The position numbers were made by a program, and so were the translations under genes. A model generated the notes under the pieces. That model made no database searches. It had not been told where the DNA came from and saw nothing but the letters and a program-made list of their open reading frames with translations. A stretch of DNA of 64,000 nucleotides from Microvirga pakistanensis (lineage in GTDB: Bacteria > Pseudomonadota > Alphaproteobacteria > Rhizobiales > Beijerinckiaceae). Positions 34,740-44,486 of this stretch are shown here, one piece after another. How positions within the stretch are numbered: position 1 is the stretch's first letter; each line of letters opens with the position of its first letter. The stretch covers positions 124,001 through 188,000 of the forward strand of contig NZ_SPJX01000167.1 in the NCBI RefSeq assembly GCF_004458765.1, written 5' to 3'.

Positions 34740-34826
34740 GGGTCATTCTCTGCCGATCCCCTGCCCTTCGCGAATGTCCGGTGTTCCTCTCTTCTGCGGA
34801 CCCTCGTCCTACTTCAGCTCCGTGCC
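34740..34826 (+). repeat. Intergenic repeat family, copy 5 (most diverged)
   Basis: CGAATGTCCGGTGTTCCTCT, later CCTACTTCAGCTCCGTGCC. In the 337-bp space 34726-35062; nothing else is evident there. Confidence 0.65.
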
Positions 34827-35062
34827 AACAGATCACTGTTAGGGGCTCCACTTGGATCGGCTCAGGGAAGATTTGAAACATCATTCGGATGGTCATACCT
34901 CTCCGCTTCATGGGGTAGTGGTGTGATACCCAGCCAAATGTGCGGTTTGTCCAATCCATTGCGTATTTGATCCATTGAGAAGCATACGCAGCCCTCTACC
35001 CTCTTTCCTCCTGAATATGGACAAGCGGCGATGATGGCTGCAGCCAAGGGAGAGAAACGCGC

Positions 35063-36646
35063 ATGAACGCCTTCGAACGCCCGCTTCTCACGGCCGCTGT
35101 GCTTTGGGCTGGCATCATCCCGGTTCACGCACAGAACGCCTCCAGCTTCACCGCGGCACCGTCCGATGCCCCATTTCGCTCCACGCCGGTATCCCCGCAG
35201 GTGGCCTGCACGGCCATTGAGCGGCTGGTGCTTCCGGAGGTGTCCTTCCTCAAATCGAGATCTGTGGAGGCGACCGACCGGCACCCTGCTCATTGTCAGG
35301 TCACGGGCGTGATCCAGCCGGAGATCCAGTTCGAGATCACTCTTCCGGATACCTGGAACCGGCGGCTCTACATGTTCGGCAATGGCGGCTATGCTGGCGA
35401 GAATCTGGCAGAAGCCAGCCGGCAGGACACCCGCAACGCCGCTCTGCGGCAGGGCTTTGCCGTGGTGCAGCAGAACAGCGGACACGATGCCCGGGCTGAA
35501 CCGCTCGGCAGCTTCGCCGAGAACAACCTTGGCAAGCTCGTGGACTATGCCTCCCGCGGGGTCCACGTGACCGTCACCAGGGCGAAGGACCTGATCCAGG
35601 CCTACTATGATCGTCCTCCCTCCTACTCCTACTGGGATGGCTGCTCCACGGGTGGGCGTCAGGGGCTCATGTCCGCTCAGCGCTACCCGAGCGACTTCGA
35701 CGGCATCCTCGCCGGCGCCCCCGTTCTCGATTTCACCGGAACCCAGCTCTGGGGCGTGTGGAACGCTCAGGCACTAGCAAAGGCGCCGATCTCGATCCGG
35801 CAACTCCCCGCGATTGCCAAGGCCGTGCTGGACAAGTGTGACGCCGTAGACGGTGCCAAGGACGGTCTGTTGACCGATCCGCGCCAATGTCCCTTCACCC
35901 CAGCTCAGGACCTGCCGAAATGCACCGAAGGCCAGACCGGTGATCAGTGCTTCACCCAAGCCCAGGTCGAGACGCTTCAGACCATTTATGGCGGCGTGAA
36001 GAGCAAGGGCGAGGTCATCTTCCCGGGCCAGCTTCCGGGTGCGGAGCCGGCGGATGCCAGCGGCGCGAGCGGGTGGAAGGAGTGGATCGTCTCTGAGGGA
36101 CCAAAGAGCCGTCAGCTGGCCTATGGCGAGAGCTTCCTCAAGTACTTTGCCAATGCTCCAAGCTCGCAGCCTAACCTGGATTGGAAGCAGTTCAACTTCG
36201 ACCGGGATGTCGAGCCCATCTCCCGGATCCGGGAGATCCTTGATGCCACCAACCCGGATCTGTCAGAGTTTGAGAAGCGCGGCGGGCGCCTCATCACCTA
36301 CTTCGGCTGGGCCGACCCTGCCCTGAACCCGATGATGGGGGTGAACTACTATGAGCGGGTCCGTCGGACGATGGGAGAGGACCGGACGAGCAACTTCTAC
36401 CGGCTGTTCATGGTGCCTGGCATGTTCCATTGCCGCGGTGGCTTCGGCCCCGACCGCTTCGACGCCATGACGCCGCTCATCAACTGGGTCGAGAGCGGCA
36501 AAGCCCCGGGTTCCCTTCAGGCGCGGCAGATGGCAGGCTCGCAGGTCGTGCGATCCCGCCCGCTGTGCCCGTATCCGCAGGTGGCGAAGTACTCTGGCAC
36601 CGGGAACATCGACGAGGCTGCGAGCTTCAGCTGCGCCCACCCATAG
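35063..36646 (+). CDS. Tannase/feruloyl esterase family hydrolase, secreted
   Basis: 527 residues with a signal peptide (LTAAVLWAGIIPVHAQ). It shows tannase-family features: LYMFGNGGYAG, the nucleophile motif DGCSTGGRQG, a late aspartate in YFGWADPAL and the catalytic histidine in MFHCRGGFG. Paired cysteines in CDAVDGAKDGLLTDPRQC fit the Ca-binding lid of this family. It would release phenolic acids from plant esters in the periplasm or outside. It is the last chromosomal gene before the AT-rich island. Confidence 0.9.
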   Translation: MNAFERPLLTAAVLWAGIIPVHAQNASSFTAAPSDAPFRSTPVSPQVACTAIERLVLPEVSFLKSRSVEATDRHPAHCQVTGVIQPEIQFEITLPDTWNRRLYMFGNGGYAGENLAEASRQDTRNAALRQGFAVVQQNSGHDARAEPLGSFAENNLGKLVDYASRGVHVTVTRAKDLIQAYYDRPPSYSYWDGCSTGGRQGLMSAQRYPSDFDGILAGAPVLDFTGTQLWGVWNAQALAKAPISIRQLPAIAKAVLDKCDAVDGAKDGLLTDPRQCPFTPAQDLPKCTEGQTGDQCFTQAQVETLQTIYGGVKSKGEVIFPGQLPGAEPADASGASGWKEWIVSEGPKSRQLAYGESFLKYFANAPSSQPNLDWKQFNFDRDVEPISRIREILDATNPDLSEFEKRGGRLITYFGWADPALNPMMGVNYYERVRRTMGEDRTSNFYRLFMVPGMFHCRGGFGPDRFDAMTPLINWVESGKAPGSLQARQMAGSQVVRSRPLCPYPQVAKYSGTGNIDEAASFSCAHP

Positions 36647-36779
36647 GAGATCACAGAAGGTCGCGGCGCTTCTGTTAAGCCCGCTAGGCCGTGATCATGG
36701 CCTGCATCATTGAGATACCCACGCACACCGCCGTTGGAGATCCAGAGTGGATCAAAGCCACAGGTCGGTGAGCCCGCAG

Positions 36780-36812
36780 CAATGTCCGATAATCCCTACT
36801 TATCGGACATTG
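36780..36812. repeat. 13-bp inverted repeat with 7-nt spacer (possible recombination site)
   Basis: CAATGTCCGATAA, TCCCTAC, TTATCGGACATTG: perfect arms with a 7-base centre, the layout of a tyrosine-recombinase core site. A further CGGACAT half-site follows at 36815-36821. It lies 134 bp after the tannase stop at the edge of the AT-rich segment. Confidence 0.55.
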
Positions 36813-37450
36813 GCCGGACATCGACGTTCAAATCACCAATTAGTTCCGTCCGTAGTGGACAGCTTAAGCAACTAACCATTCAGAAAACCAGGCGATCCAC
36901 ACCAACTCGCCCTTGTCACAGTTAATCACGAACCTAGTCCAGCGATTTCTCTTTCCTTCAAATGCAGGGATCCGGCGCTCAATCCATGCGCAGCGATGAC
37001 AAATGAAGGATTACACTTTCAATCCTTTCTCGTTTCCTTTCAATGGGTTAGCCCGCTTTGAGACTCGACATTTCACACATCTCGGTCTAGCTTCAATTGA
37101 CCGAGTTCGGGTCCAGGATCCAAGGGATATGGACGTGGGCGCGTATGGAAAGGACCCCGCAAGTTGGAGAGGTGGGACTTGAAACAGAAGTTTTCAGCAC
37201 GCCCTCATTCACGGACGGAGCCACCACGCGGGCTTCCGTTGCCAACGACACCCACTCCAATCACTCAACTACGTTTTCGAATGATGGTGGAGTCGATTCT
37301 CACCGGGTATGGGACTTCGCAGCCTGAACTGCGGCAGGTCATATTTTCTCAATTATTCGCAAAACCCAATTCACGCCCGGATGCGGACCCATCTCGCCAT
37401 CAGACGGTACATCGGCATCGCACTGACATGTGAAAGCCTCGGAGTGACAA
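36813..37450. other. Non-coding left end of the island
   Basis: About 640 bp before gmtY, with low-quality overlapping reading frames only. It probably holds the gmtYZ promoter. No gene supported. Confidence 0.4.
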
Positions 37451-39028
37451 GTGAGAGTTCCTCAAGCGCTATACCACGCTTCGATGGCCATGTCGGTCGA
37501 CGGAATGCCTCACGGGTGGACAGCCCGAGTACTGATACTTCGAAAGCAGGACGGCTCTACCGAGCCATATGCCCGCCTAATCGAATACATGAAAGCCTTT
37601 CAACATCGGGGACCGACTTGGCAAGACACAGTTGTTCGTGGACTTGGCCTACTGTGGGATTTTTGCCAAGCAGTAGGCCCAAAGATTGCAGCAGAGTCAC
37701 CCGCGAACTTCCAAAGGACTCTGTTTCGGCGGTTCGCGCACGCCCTACAAAGTGGGACTATCAGCCCGGACGGCATCGATGAATCTGGCCTCTACTGGCC
37801 AATGATGGGTTGGCGTCGGACCCGAGAATTGGTCCATAGCATCGAGCACTATGCTCAGTGGTGCTATGAGGAAATTGATCCAAATCCATTTGAGCCAGCC
37901 GCTCATAAGAGAGCCCCATCCAAAGGGATCGACATCACCGCGACCTTGGTCTGGAGCCGAATCCGACAGGTATCGATGTTAGTGCACATCGATCAGGAAC
38001 CTAAAGAGAAACGGCGCAAGAGCTGGGTTGAAACCGGACGCAATCCCGTCGGAGTTAGCGTTGAGCCTGTCAAATACTTTCCACCGGAGTACGTGGAAAG
38101 CCTTCTCTGGGAGGGATATAAGCGACCAGGCCGCGACCGCGAGATCAACCCCTTCTTGCGGTACAACAGCAGGGACATGATGGTGGGCCTGCTAGACGGC
38201 TGGGGTGGTCTACGCCGCGCTGAAGGCTTCCACCTCTGGATTCAGGATGTCGTCGAGGAGCCTGGTAAACCGGGACATGCACTGGTAGTATTAAATCACC
38301 CTTCAGAGGCGATGCTACAGTACTTCGATAAAGTTACCGGTCGCGAATTGAGGCTCTCTCGTCAAGAAGTCCTAAAGCGCCGTTACCCACCATACATGCC
38401 ACGGCATAAGGTAACCCGAGGACGCTACCGAGCGGGTTGGAAGGGTATAGATCTTAACCGAGAGCATCAGGCCTTCGTCTTTTGGATTGATCCCAATGCA
38501 GCCGCTCTCTTTTGGATTCTTTATCTCGGCTACATCCGATATGTTCGGACACCTATAATGAAACACCGCCGAGCGCTCGGCGGCGCCGACCATCCATTCC
38601 TATTCGTCACCGAGGGTGATGATCGGCGCGAGGGAACCGCTATGATCGGTGACCCATATACGCCGAAAGCTTATGAGCGGAACCATGAAGCAGCAGTTCG
38701 CAGAATTCAGGTCGACGGTGGCACCTATCTCGAGCACAGCAAATACCACGGCACCACAACGCATGGTTTGCGGCATCTATACGGTCAGACCTTAGTGAGT
38801 CTTGGCGTCGCCCCTCAAGTGATCCAAAAAGGCCTTCACCACAGACATTATCTTTCCCAAGCTCCATACACCGCACCTGATCGCGATCGAACGAACCAAG
38901 TCCTGAACAATGCATATGCTCAATTAACGGGTCGGCATGTCGAGCCGCTAGCTCCGTTGGGACACGAGTCGTCGCAAGCAATTTTGCGGCTCAAGGAGTT
39001 CATTGCCAGCGGAGGTCCGCGTGTCTGA
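37451..39028 (+). CDS. gmtY: GMT tyrosine recombinase GmtY
   Basis: 525 residues from a GTG with GGAG six bases upstream. The C-terminal half is a tyrosine recombinase. The first arginine is in GWGGLRRAE (~R255/256), the H-x-x-R box is THGLRH (H438, R441), the next histidine is in GLHHRH (~463-464), and candidate nucleophile tyrosines are Y467 and Y473. The N-terminal half is the SAM-like DNA-binding region. The order of large recombinase, ~1000-residue partner and ~240-residue protein is that of GMT elements. The 3' end overlaps gmtZ by eight bases. Confidence 0.78.
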   Translation: MRVPQALYHASMAMSVDGMPHGWTARVLILRKQDGSTEPYARLIEYMKAFQHRGPTWQDTVVRGLGLLWDFCQAVGPKIAAESPANFQRTLFRRFAHALQSGTISPDGIDESGLYWPMMGWRRTRELVHSIEHYAQWCYEEIDPNPFEPAAHKRAPSKGIDITATLVWSRIRQVSMLVHIDQEPKEKRRKSWVETGRNPVGVSVEPVKYFPPEYVESLLWEGYKRPGRDREINPFLRYNSRDMMVGLLDGWGGLRRAEGFHLWIQDVVEEPGKPGHALVVLNHPSEAMLQYFDKVTGRELRLSRQEVLKRRYPPYMPRHKVTRGRYRAGWKGIDLNREHQAFVFWIDPNAAALFWILYLGYIRYVRTPIMKHRRALGGADHPFLFVTEGDDRREGTAMIGDPYTPKAYERNHEAAVRRIQVDGGTYLEHSKYHGTTTHGLRHLYGQTLVSLGVAPQVIQKGLHHRHYLSQAPYTAPDRDRTNQVLNNAYAQLTGRHVEPLAPLGHESSQAILRLKEFIASGGPRV

Positions 39029-42000
39029 GTTTATCCATTCGATCGCGGCAAGTACTCAAGTAGCAGGTGAATGGTTCAACATACATCCAGAAAAGTTCGC
39101 CTTGGTACCGAATGAGGATGGCACAATTGATGATGAGATTGGGCACCTTGTCGACGATCTTGTCGAGCAATACACAACCGTGAGAGAACGCAACGGCGGT
39201 TCGTCAAATGCACTTGGAGAGCTGCTTGAACTTCATGCGGCAGGGTTGATCCTCTGGCCAATAGCCTTCCTTTGGGATCAATCGGGCCTAGGGAAGATGC
39301 ATGAGAAGAGATTCAATCGGATTGCAGCGGAATACAATGAAGATTTAGTCGCGATGCAGGTAGAGATCCAAGAGTTGGAATCTTTCAAGAGAGCTGTTCC
39401 TAGGGACGGAGGGGGCCGGGATTTTCGGGCTCGCAGCTTCGCTTACTGGAAGATCGCCGCTAGCATAGCGCTGTCCTCAACTAACGTGACGTCTATAGAC
39501 GACCTCAAGAGTGATCATTTCGACTACATTGCCTCGGTTTTTATGCCAGAGGGTGAATGGGCTGATTGGGCTGCGGGCTGGACCCGGAAGACGTTTCGGT
39601 GGTTCGTGGACATTCTGGGCAAGGAGCGACAGGATCCAAACTTGGGGAGAAGCTTGCTTGCCAATCCTCTAAAGCAACTGCGTAGATCTACTCGCAACAT
39701 TAGCATCGTCGCTTCCAAGCCGCATTTGAGTTGGATTGATACTGAGTACGAGCGTTTTCTCGATGAGGGGAGATATCTGCAGAAAAGAGCTCCCCGCTAT
39801 GGGAAAAACCTTCTTCTCGACTATTTTGGTCAGCTTTCAACTGAGGCGGGATCAAGCCCTGAGAAGGCATTTTCGCGATCCAATATGTTAGGCCTCCTAA
39901 CATACGTGAAGATATGGAGCACTGCACCAAAGCAGCAACTTTTCGTAATTGGAAAGGTTCGCGATTTCGCACAGTGGATGGTCGAGGAAAGTCGCGATGA
40001 GAATGGGTATCCGACACTGCACACCGGCATCACGGATAAAGATGTTGAGAAACTAGCAAGAGAGATGCCGCCCCAAGGCGGAACATCCAAGCACACCGAT
40101 GTCGCCGCGCGTCCTATGCCTACTAAATATCACCTCGCCTTGAAGCAACTGATAAAGGAGGATGATTTTGCGTGGCCGAAATCTCTAGTTGATGGGAAAA
40201 CTGGTCGGCCGTTGCACTGGTGTACCTACACCAAGCCCGATAGCTCAACAGGTCTCGTTTTTTGTGAGGTACTCCCCCGCCTTTTACTGCTTCTACTCGA
40301 CTTGCCCCTGAGGACCGTGCAAGCCCGCCGCCTTGATAGTGGTGAGGGCGACGCGCGAACATGGCAACCGGGAAAAGGTTGGTCGGCTAGTATCAACGCA
40401 AATGCCAATTACTGGGAAAGGATGGGAGCAAGAAACCCAACCCGAGGTGTCTTCCGCGAAATCACAAGCCGCAATGGAGCTATCACGGGCTTCTGGATCA
40501 ACTCTAATAAGACCGCCGACGCTGCCACACGCTTCGACGAAACTTCTGGTTATTTGATCTCGTGGCAACTTGATGAGCAGCTTGAAAACCTCTTCGAAAT
40601 GAGGAAATGGCAGGAGACCTACAATCCCGTATCCGCGCCATTGGAGTTCGATGATATTCCCTCGGGGATATTCGAAGACGATCCCTCGGAAAGTCTGAAA
40701 CACCTGATTCCGGCGCGCTTCTTTCTATTTCGTTATCCTCAGAATTCTGGCGCACGAGGAAAAGAGGCTCCCCCAACTTACAAGGTTCTTCTGCAATTCT
40801 TCTATGACGCACTTGATGAATTGGAAAGGCGCCTGAACAAAGAAGATCCTGAGAACAAAATCTGTTTGATCACACAGCGTGACAAATCTGGAGCACCCAA
40901 GAAGGCGATCTTCAATATGCACGGCATGCGGTCCGCAACTTTGACCGCCCTGTATGAGGAAGGTGTGTCGGTCGAAGTTCTTAGTAAGATTGTGGCGGGT
41001 CATGCGAGCATTCTGATGACACTCAAGTACCTTAAATTCGACCCGGCACATGTTAGCCAAATCCTCACGGACGCACGGCGGAAGGCGCTAACCAAAGCAC
41101 GCTCGGAGTTTCCGAACTTCCTTCGGAACGCCACCTACGAGCAGGCGGCTCGCATGACCGCCCGGCTCAGCGACGATGGCTTGCACCAGTTGTACGGGAA
41201 GTTTTCGGAACCCAGCGCTTGGCTCCAAACTGACTGTGGCATATGCCCAAACGGAGGAACTCTATGTAATATAGGTGGGAAACTCAAAATTAAGCGGCAT
41301 GACAAAGGTCGGGACAAGTCTACATATGGACCAGTACCGGGCGGTCCGCGAAACTGCACTCGGTGCCGGTTCTTCATCACTGGCGTGCCGTTTCTTATCC
41401 CACTCTGGACCCATGCTAATGTGCTCTCGGCTATTTGCGATCAGCTAGCTCTCCGGATCGATGCCGGTCAGCGCACCGTCGAGCGGCTTAAGCAGGAAAG
41501 ACGAGAGCTTACTTCAGTTGGATCACCTGTCCCACCTGAACTCCGTGAGGCCATCATGATCAATGAGGAGGTGTGGCTCGCTGATATTGAAGCGCGAGAC
41601 CAAGTTCTCGCAAATTTTCATTCTACCATGATTTTAACTGATAAGATCAGAGCAATCCGAGCATACCTAAAGTCAGCGAAGCAGCAGATTGATGAAAAGA
41701 TCAGCATCCCAATACTTTTGGCTGATGAGGAATTTCCTGAGATGACAGGGCGGGAATCTACACGATTTGAGCTCATTGATGCGGTAGTTCAAGCGTCGCG
41801 TTGGTTTCCGTCTATCAACGCCGACGACCTCGAACGAGAGCGAGACGAATTCCTCGACAAAGTTTTATATGGAAATGGCTATCAACCCATCAGACTTGCC
41901 CCTCTTACTCCCGAGGAACGCCGCGACTCCGCAGATGCTATGGCTGCATTTCTTCTAATCAAGTTAGGAGCTGAGGAAACACAAAATGTAATCGAAGGCC

Positions 42001-42143
42001 GGAAGTCGCTTTCGGAACTTGGCCTTGACTACCCTCTTGAAGAAACATACCGACGCTATGTCGGAAAAGAACTACCCCGTAGCGTTTTACCAACTGTTCG
42101 ACCGCCACCACGGCCTCCTGTACTTGAAGGCTCTTTGGCTTAG
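39021..42143 (+). CDS. gmtZ: GMT integrase GmtZ
   Basis: 1040 residues from the GTG at 39021, which has GGAGG upstream and overlaps gmtY; a TTG at 39003 is less likely. A degenerate tyrosine-recombinase core is visible: QARRLDSGEG, HGMRSATLTALYEEG (H634, R637), AGHAS (H661) and LKYLKF (Y670). A C-terminal cysteine set (CGICPNGGTLC ~739-749; NCTRC ~779-782) may bind zinc. A coiled-coil-like region (LKQERRELT...) follows. The gene is co-transcribed with gmtY and presumably acts with it on the same ends. Confidence 0.75.
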   Translation: MSEFIHSIAASTQVAGEWFNIHPEKFALVPNEDGTIDDEIGHLVDDLVEQYTTVRERNGGSSNALGELLELHAAGLILWPIAFLWDQSGLGKMHEKRFNRIAAEYNEDLVAMQVEIQELESFKRAVPRDGGGRDFRARSFAYWKIAASIALSSTNVTSIDDLKSDHFDYIASVFMPEGEWADWAAGWTRKTFRWFVDILGKERQDPNLGRSLLANPLKQLRRSTRNISIVASKPHLSWIDTEYERFLDEGRYLQKRAPRYGKNLLLDYFGQLSTEAGSSPEKAFSRSNMLGLLTYVKIWSTAPKQQLFVIGKVRDFAQWMVEESRDENGYPTLHTGITDKDVEKLAREMPPQGGTSKHTDVAARPMPTKYHLALKQLIKEDDFAWPKSLVDGKTGRPLHWCTYTKPDSSTGLVFCEVLPRLLLLLLDLPLRTVQARRLDSGEGDARTWQPGKGWSASINANANYWERMGARNPTRGVFREITSRNGAITGFWINSNKTADAATRFDETSGYLISWQLDEQLENLFEMRKWQETYNPVSAPLEFDDIPSGIFEDDPSESLKHLIPARFFLFRYPQNSGARGKEAPPTYKVLLQFFYDALDELERRLNKEDPENKICLITQRDKSGAPKKAIFNMHGMRSATLTALYEEGVSVEVLSKIVAGHASILMTLKYLKFDPAHVSQILTDARRKALTKARSEFPNFLRNATYEQAARMTARLSDDGLHQLYGKFSEPSAWLQTDCGICPNGGTLCNIGGKLKIKRHDKGRDKSTYGPVPGGPRNCTRCRFFITGVPFLIPLWTHANVLSAICDQLALRIDAGQRTVERLKQERRELTSVGSPVPPELREAIMINEEVWLADIEARDQVLANFHSTMILTDKIRAIRAYLKSAKQQIDEKISIPILLADEEFPEMTGRESTRFELIDAVVQASRWFPSINADDLERERDEFLDKVLYGNGYQPIRLAPLTPEERRDSADAMAAFLLIKLGAEETQNVIEGRKSLSELGLDYPLEETYRRYVGKELPRSVLPTVRPPPRPPVLEGSLA

Positions 42144-42312
42144 CTAGTTGAAAGTCATCCAGCTGCTTAGTCTTGTGGCACTGGCGTTATAAGCTCTCAA
42201 CCGCGGCGGTGCAAGGCACCCCGGCGTCAGTCCGCGGAGTGAAGATTATTTCCGCCCAAAAGCGGATCGAAATAGCTCATTACCTTAGATCGAGCCCGAC
42301 GGGACCTGGAAA

Positions 42313-43035
42313 ATGAAGCCTGAGATTAAGGAAGCGCTAGAGCACATGGAACGGAGGCTCAACCAATATACTCTCGATGCTCATACTGTTGTAATCTCGA
42401 CGAAGCTCCGCAATCTGAGCCAAATTTGCCGGGAGTTGATCGTCGACGCACGGCAACGCCTCACGGTGCCATCTGTTCTGCGTCGTTATACGGCCCGATT
42501 TCCGGATCCCTCTGTGAGCCTCGCGGAGTCTTCAATCCGCAACAAACGTGCGGGTGCCAATAAGTACAAGTTGCTCTATGACGACTGGGACCAAATTGCT
42601 GAAGTGATCCTCCAAGCTCAGGCGACTCCCTCGAGGCGTGAGTTTGGCGCCGAAATCATCACTGATGCGGAGATCCGGAGGATCGATGACGATATCGTGC
42701 GGCACCAAGTTAGCCTGCTTAAGGTAAGAGCTAGGAGTCTGGAGAGTCAGATCAACATCTTACAAAGATACCGAGGTGGACCAGTCATTCAGATCAAGGG
42801 TGAATTCCCATGCGGTGGTGAAATTCCATTGCTGCCTCAGGAAGCAAATGATCTCGCTCTAAACGAGGCCGAGGTAGAGTCACTAAAGAATTTCATAGAT
42901 GCACGCCTTATCAAAGTCCGCGGGCTCAGACGATCCTCCGACGGCTCTATCGAGAGCACGAATGGACGCCGCCTCTCGGACCCATGCTTCCTCGACGCAA
43001 TCGAAAAAATTATAAAGAGCTACAGGGACTCCTAA
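42313..43035 (+). CDS. gmtX: GMT protein GmtX
   Basis: 240 residues starting MKPEIKEALEHMERRLNQY; mostly helical and charged, with VPSVLRRYTARFPDPSVSLA and a coiled-coil-like middle (LLKVRARSLESQINILQRY). It has no catalytic motif, as expected for GmtX, whose role is undefined. Identification rests mainly on position and size, 170 bp after gmtZ on the same strand. Confidence 0.65.
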   Translation: MKPEIKEALEHMERRLNQYTLDAHTVVISTKLRNLSQICRELIVDARQRLTVPSVLRRYTARFPDPSVSLAESSIRNKRAGANKYKLLYDDWDQIAEVILQAQATPSRREFGAEIITDAEIRRIDDDIVRHQVSLLKVRARSLESQINILQRYRGGPVIQIKGEFPCGGEIPLLPQEANDLALNEAEVESLKNFIDARLIKVRGLRRSSDGSIESTNGRRLSDPCFLDAIEKIIKSYRDS

Positions 43036-43400
43036 AGTACGGGTCGCATTTGAATCCGTGAATCTCGGATGTATCATCTGTCGACTCCAATTATCCATGC
43101 TTAATCGCAGGGACGCTCACTGCGAGAAGATGAACAACTAGACCTGTCTGATGGCCTGATTGTCCGCAGGTCTTGACGCAAGAACGCGATCTTCACCACT
43201 GTAGCGAAGTCCAGGGCCAGCTTTTCGTGCCTGGTCCATCTGACTTGCATCGAGGAGCGGGTGCGCCGCAGCCCAAAAATTTGTTTAAATCGGCTCGGCT
43301 AAAGGGGCTTGCTTTCACAGCCGGACGCATGGAAGCCGAAGAACCCTTGTAGGCTTAGCCGCCTTTTGCTGATATGCCATTCGAGGTGGTTCATAGTATT
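43036..43400. other. Space between gmtX and the convergent cargo operon
   Basis: 365 bp with no supported gene. The minus strand at 43238-43141 reads WTRHEKLALDFATVVKIAFL, faintly like the C-terminus of IS5-type transposases, but too short to call. No clear terminator hairpin found. Confidence 0.35.
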
Positions 43401-44486
43401 TCAAGCCAACTCCGCGAACGCTGATGTTTCCAATGTTAGATCCAGTGAACTGCGGTCTTGAATTCTGAACACCCATGAAGACCCTGTAGCCGCCGTTTCA
43501 TTCTCGGGGTATTGGGCTGGCACGCGGCAAATCACGGTAGCCCGCTTATTAATCAGTGCATGCACTCCCATTCCAACGGCGTGGGGTTTTGTCCCTAGAC
43601 TCATCAACGTGTCGCTAAACCCCTTCGGAGTTTTAAGCTCCGTATCGAGTAGTCGAGCCATGTTTGAAGCACTGCCTGCCGGACAGTGGTAGATCTCAGT
43701 TTCTGGGACATCTAGCTCTCTTGCCAGCATCTCACCATCCCGAGTGCCAATTTCCTCGTATTCCGGGCTATGACTTGGGAAGGGTAGGATCACTGCATAC
43801 TTATCGGCTTGGTAGGTTCGAATAAATTTCCGAGCCTCTAAAGTCTCAAATCCAAGTGAAGCAACAATCCGGCTCTTGTTTTCAAGTGCGAGCTCACCTT
43901 CGAAATAGGGAATCGCTAAAGGCCGCCATTCACCCATTGAGAATCTATAGGCATTACTCCCCTCGTTCCCGTTCGCGCCGAGATGTACGGGGCTATATAG
44001 CCCCTCGGCGTAGAAAAGTTGCATCTCGCTTACAAGTGAGTTCTCAAAGGAAAGCCCGATGAGGTACAAAATATAATGCTTTGGCAGGCATGAAGTATCG
44101 ATCGCTACTCTAACAGGCCGGCCGAGTTGGGATCTAATACTGGTTAGCAAGCTTTCAAACTGCACAGTCCATCCTCGAAAATCGAGGATGGATAGTGGGC
44201 CAAAGTCGATTAGCTGCGTGTTATCATTCGAAAGAATGGATACGGCTTGACTATCATGAAGCTCTCTCCGCCCGGTTACACCGCGTTCAGAGAATCTGAC
44301 TACGGCACCAAAACGGAACTTGTCCCGAGCCGCACGAAAGACCTCTAAGCACCTCGGCTCAGAACTTGTAGTCGCGATTATCAAGTCGCCGCCCAAGCGT
44401 AGCCTTTCAGTAGCGGCTCGTCGCTCCACCAACTGAATGAAAGCACGTGAGTAATGATCGTTCGCTTGGTCCATCTCGAAACTCAC
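43401..44486 (-). CDS. Unrecognised 361-residue protein, third gene of the cargo operon
   Basis: No family recognised. It shows four beta-strand/turn units spaced like an alpha/beta (Rossmann-like) protein: DLIIATTSSEPRCLEVF, RPVRVAIDTSCLPKHYILYL, RIVASLGFETLEARKFI and PHAVGMGVHALINKRATVIC. The SSEP and GFET turns are possible ligand loops, so it could be a sensor or nucleotide-acting effector. It starts with GTG overlapping the ATPase stop (GTGA); ATG at 44474 is an alternative. Tight coupling argues that it acts with the ATPase and the phosphoesterase. Confidence 0.75.
   Translation of the reverse strand: MSFEMDQANDHYSRAFIQLVERRAATERLRLGGDLIIATTSSEPRCLEVFRAARDKFRFGAVVRFSERGVTGRRELHDSQAVSILSNDNTQLIDFGPLSILDFRGWTVQFESLLTSIRSQLGRPVRVAIDTSCLPKHYILYLIGLSFENSLVSEMQLFYAEGLYSPVHLGANGNEGSNAYRFSMGEWRPLAIPYFEGELALENKSRIVASLGFETLEARKFIRTYQADKYAVILPFPSHSPEYEEIGTRDGEMLARELDVPETEIYHCPAGSASNMARLLDTELKTPKGFSDTLMSLGTKPHAVGMGVHALINKRATVICRVPAQYPENETAATGSSWVFRIQDRSSLDLTLETSAFAELA

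Noticed and set aside
36647..37450. Copy of the tRNA-Glu 3' end as the left attachment repeat
   Set aside because: I looked for the acceptor/T-arm sequence and found nothing beyond a few matching bases, so a tRNA 3'-end integration is not supported.
43141..43238. Possible IS5-type transposase C-terminal remnant (WTRHEKLALDF...)
   Set aside because: Only about 30 codons with a weak resemblance; no terminal repeats or other transposase parts nearby.
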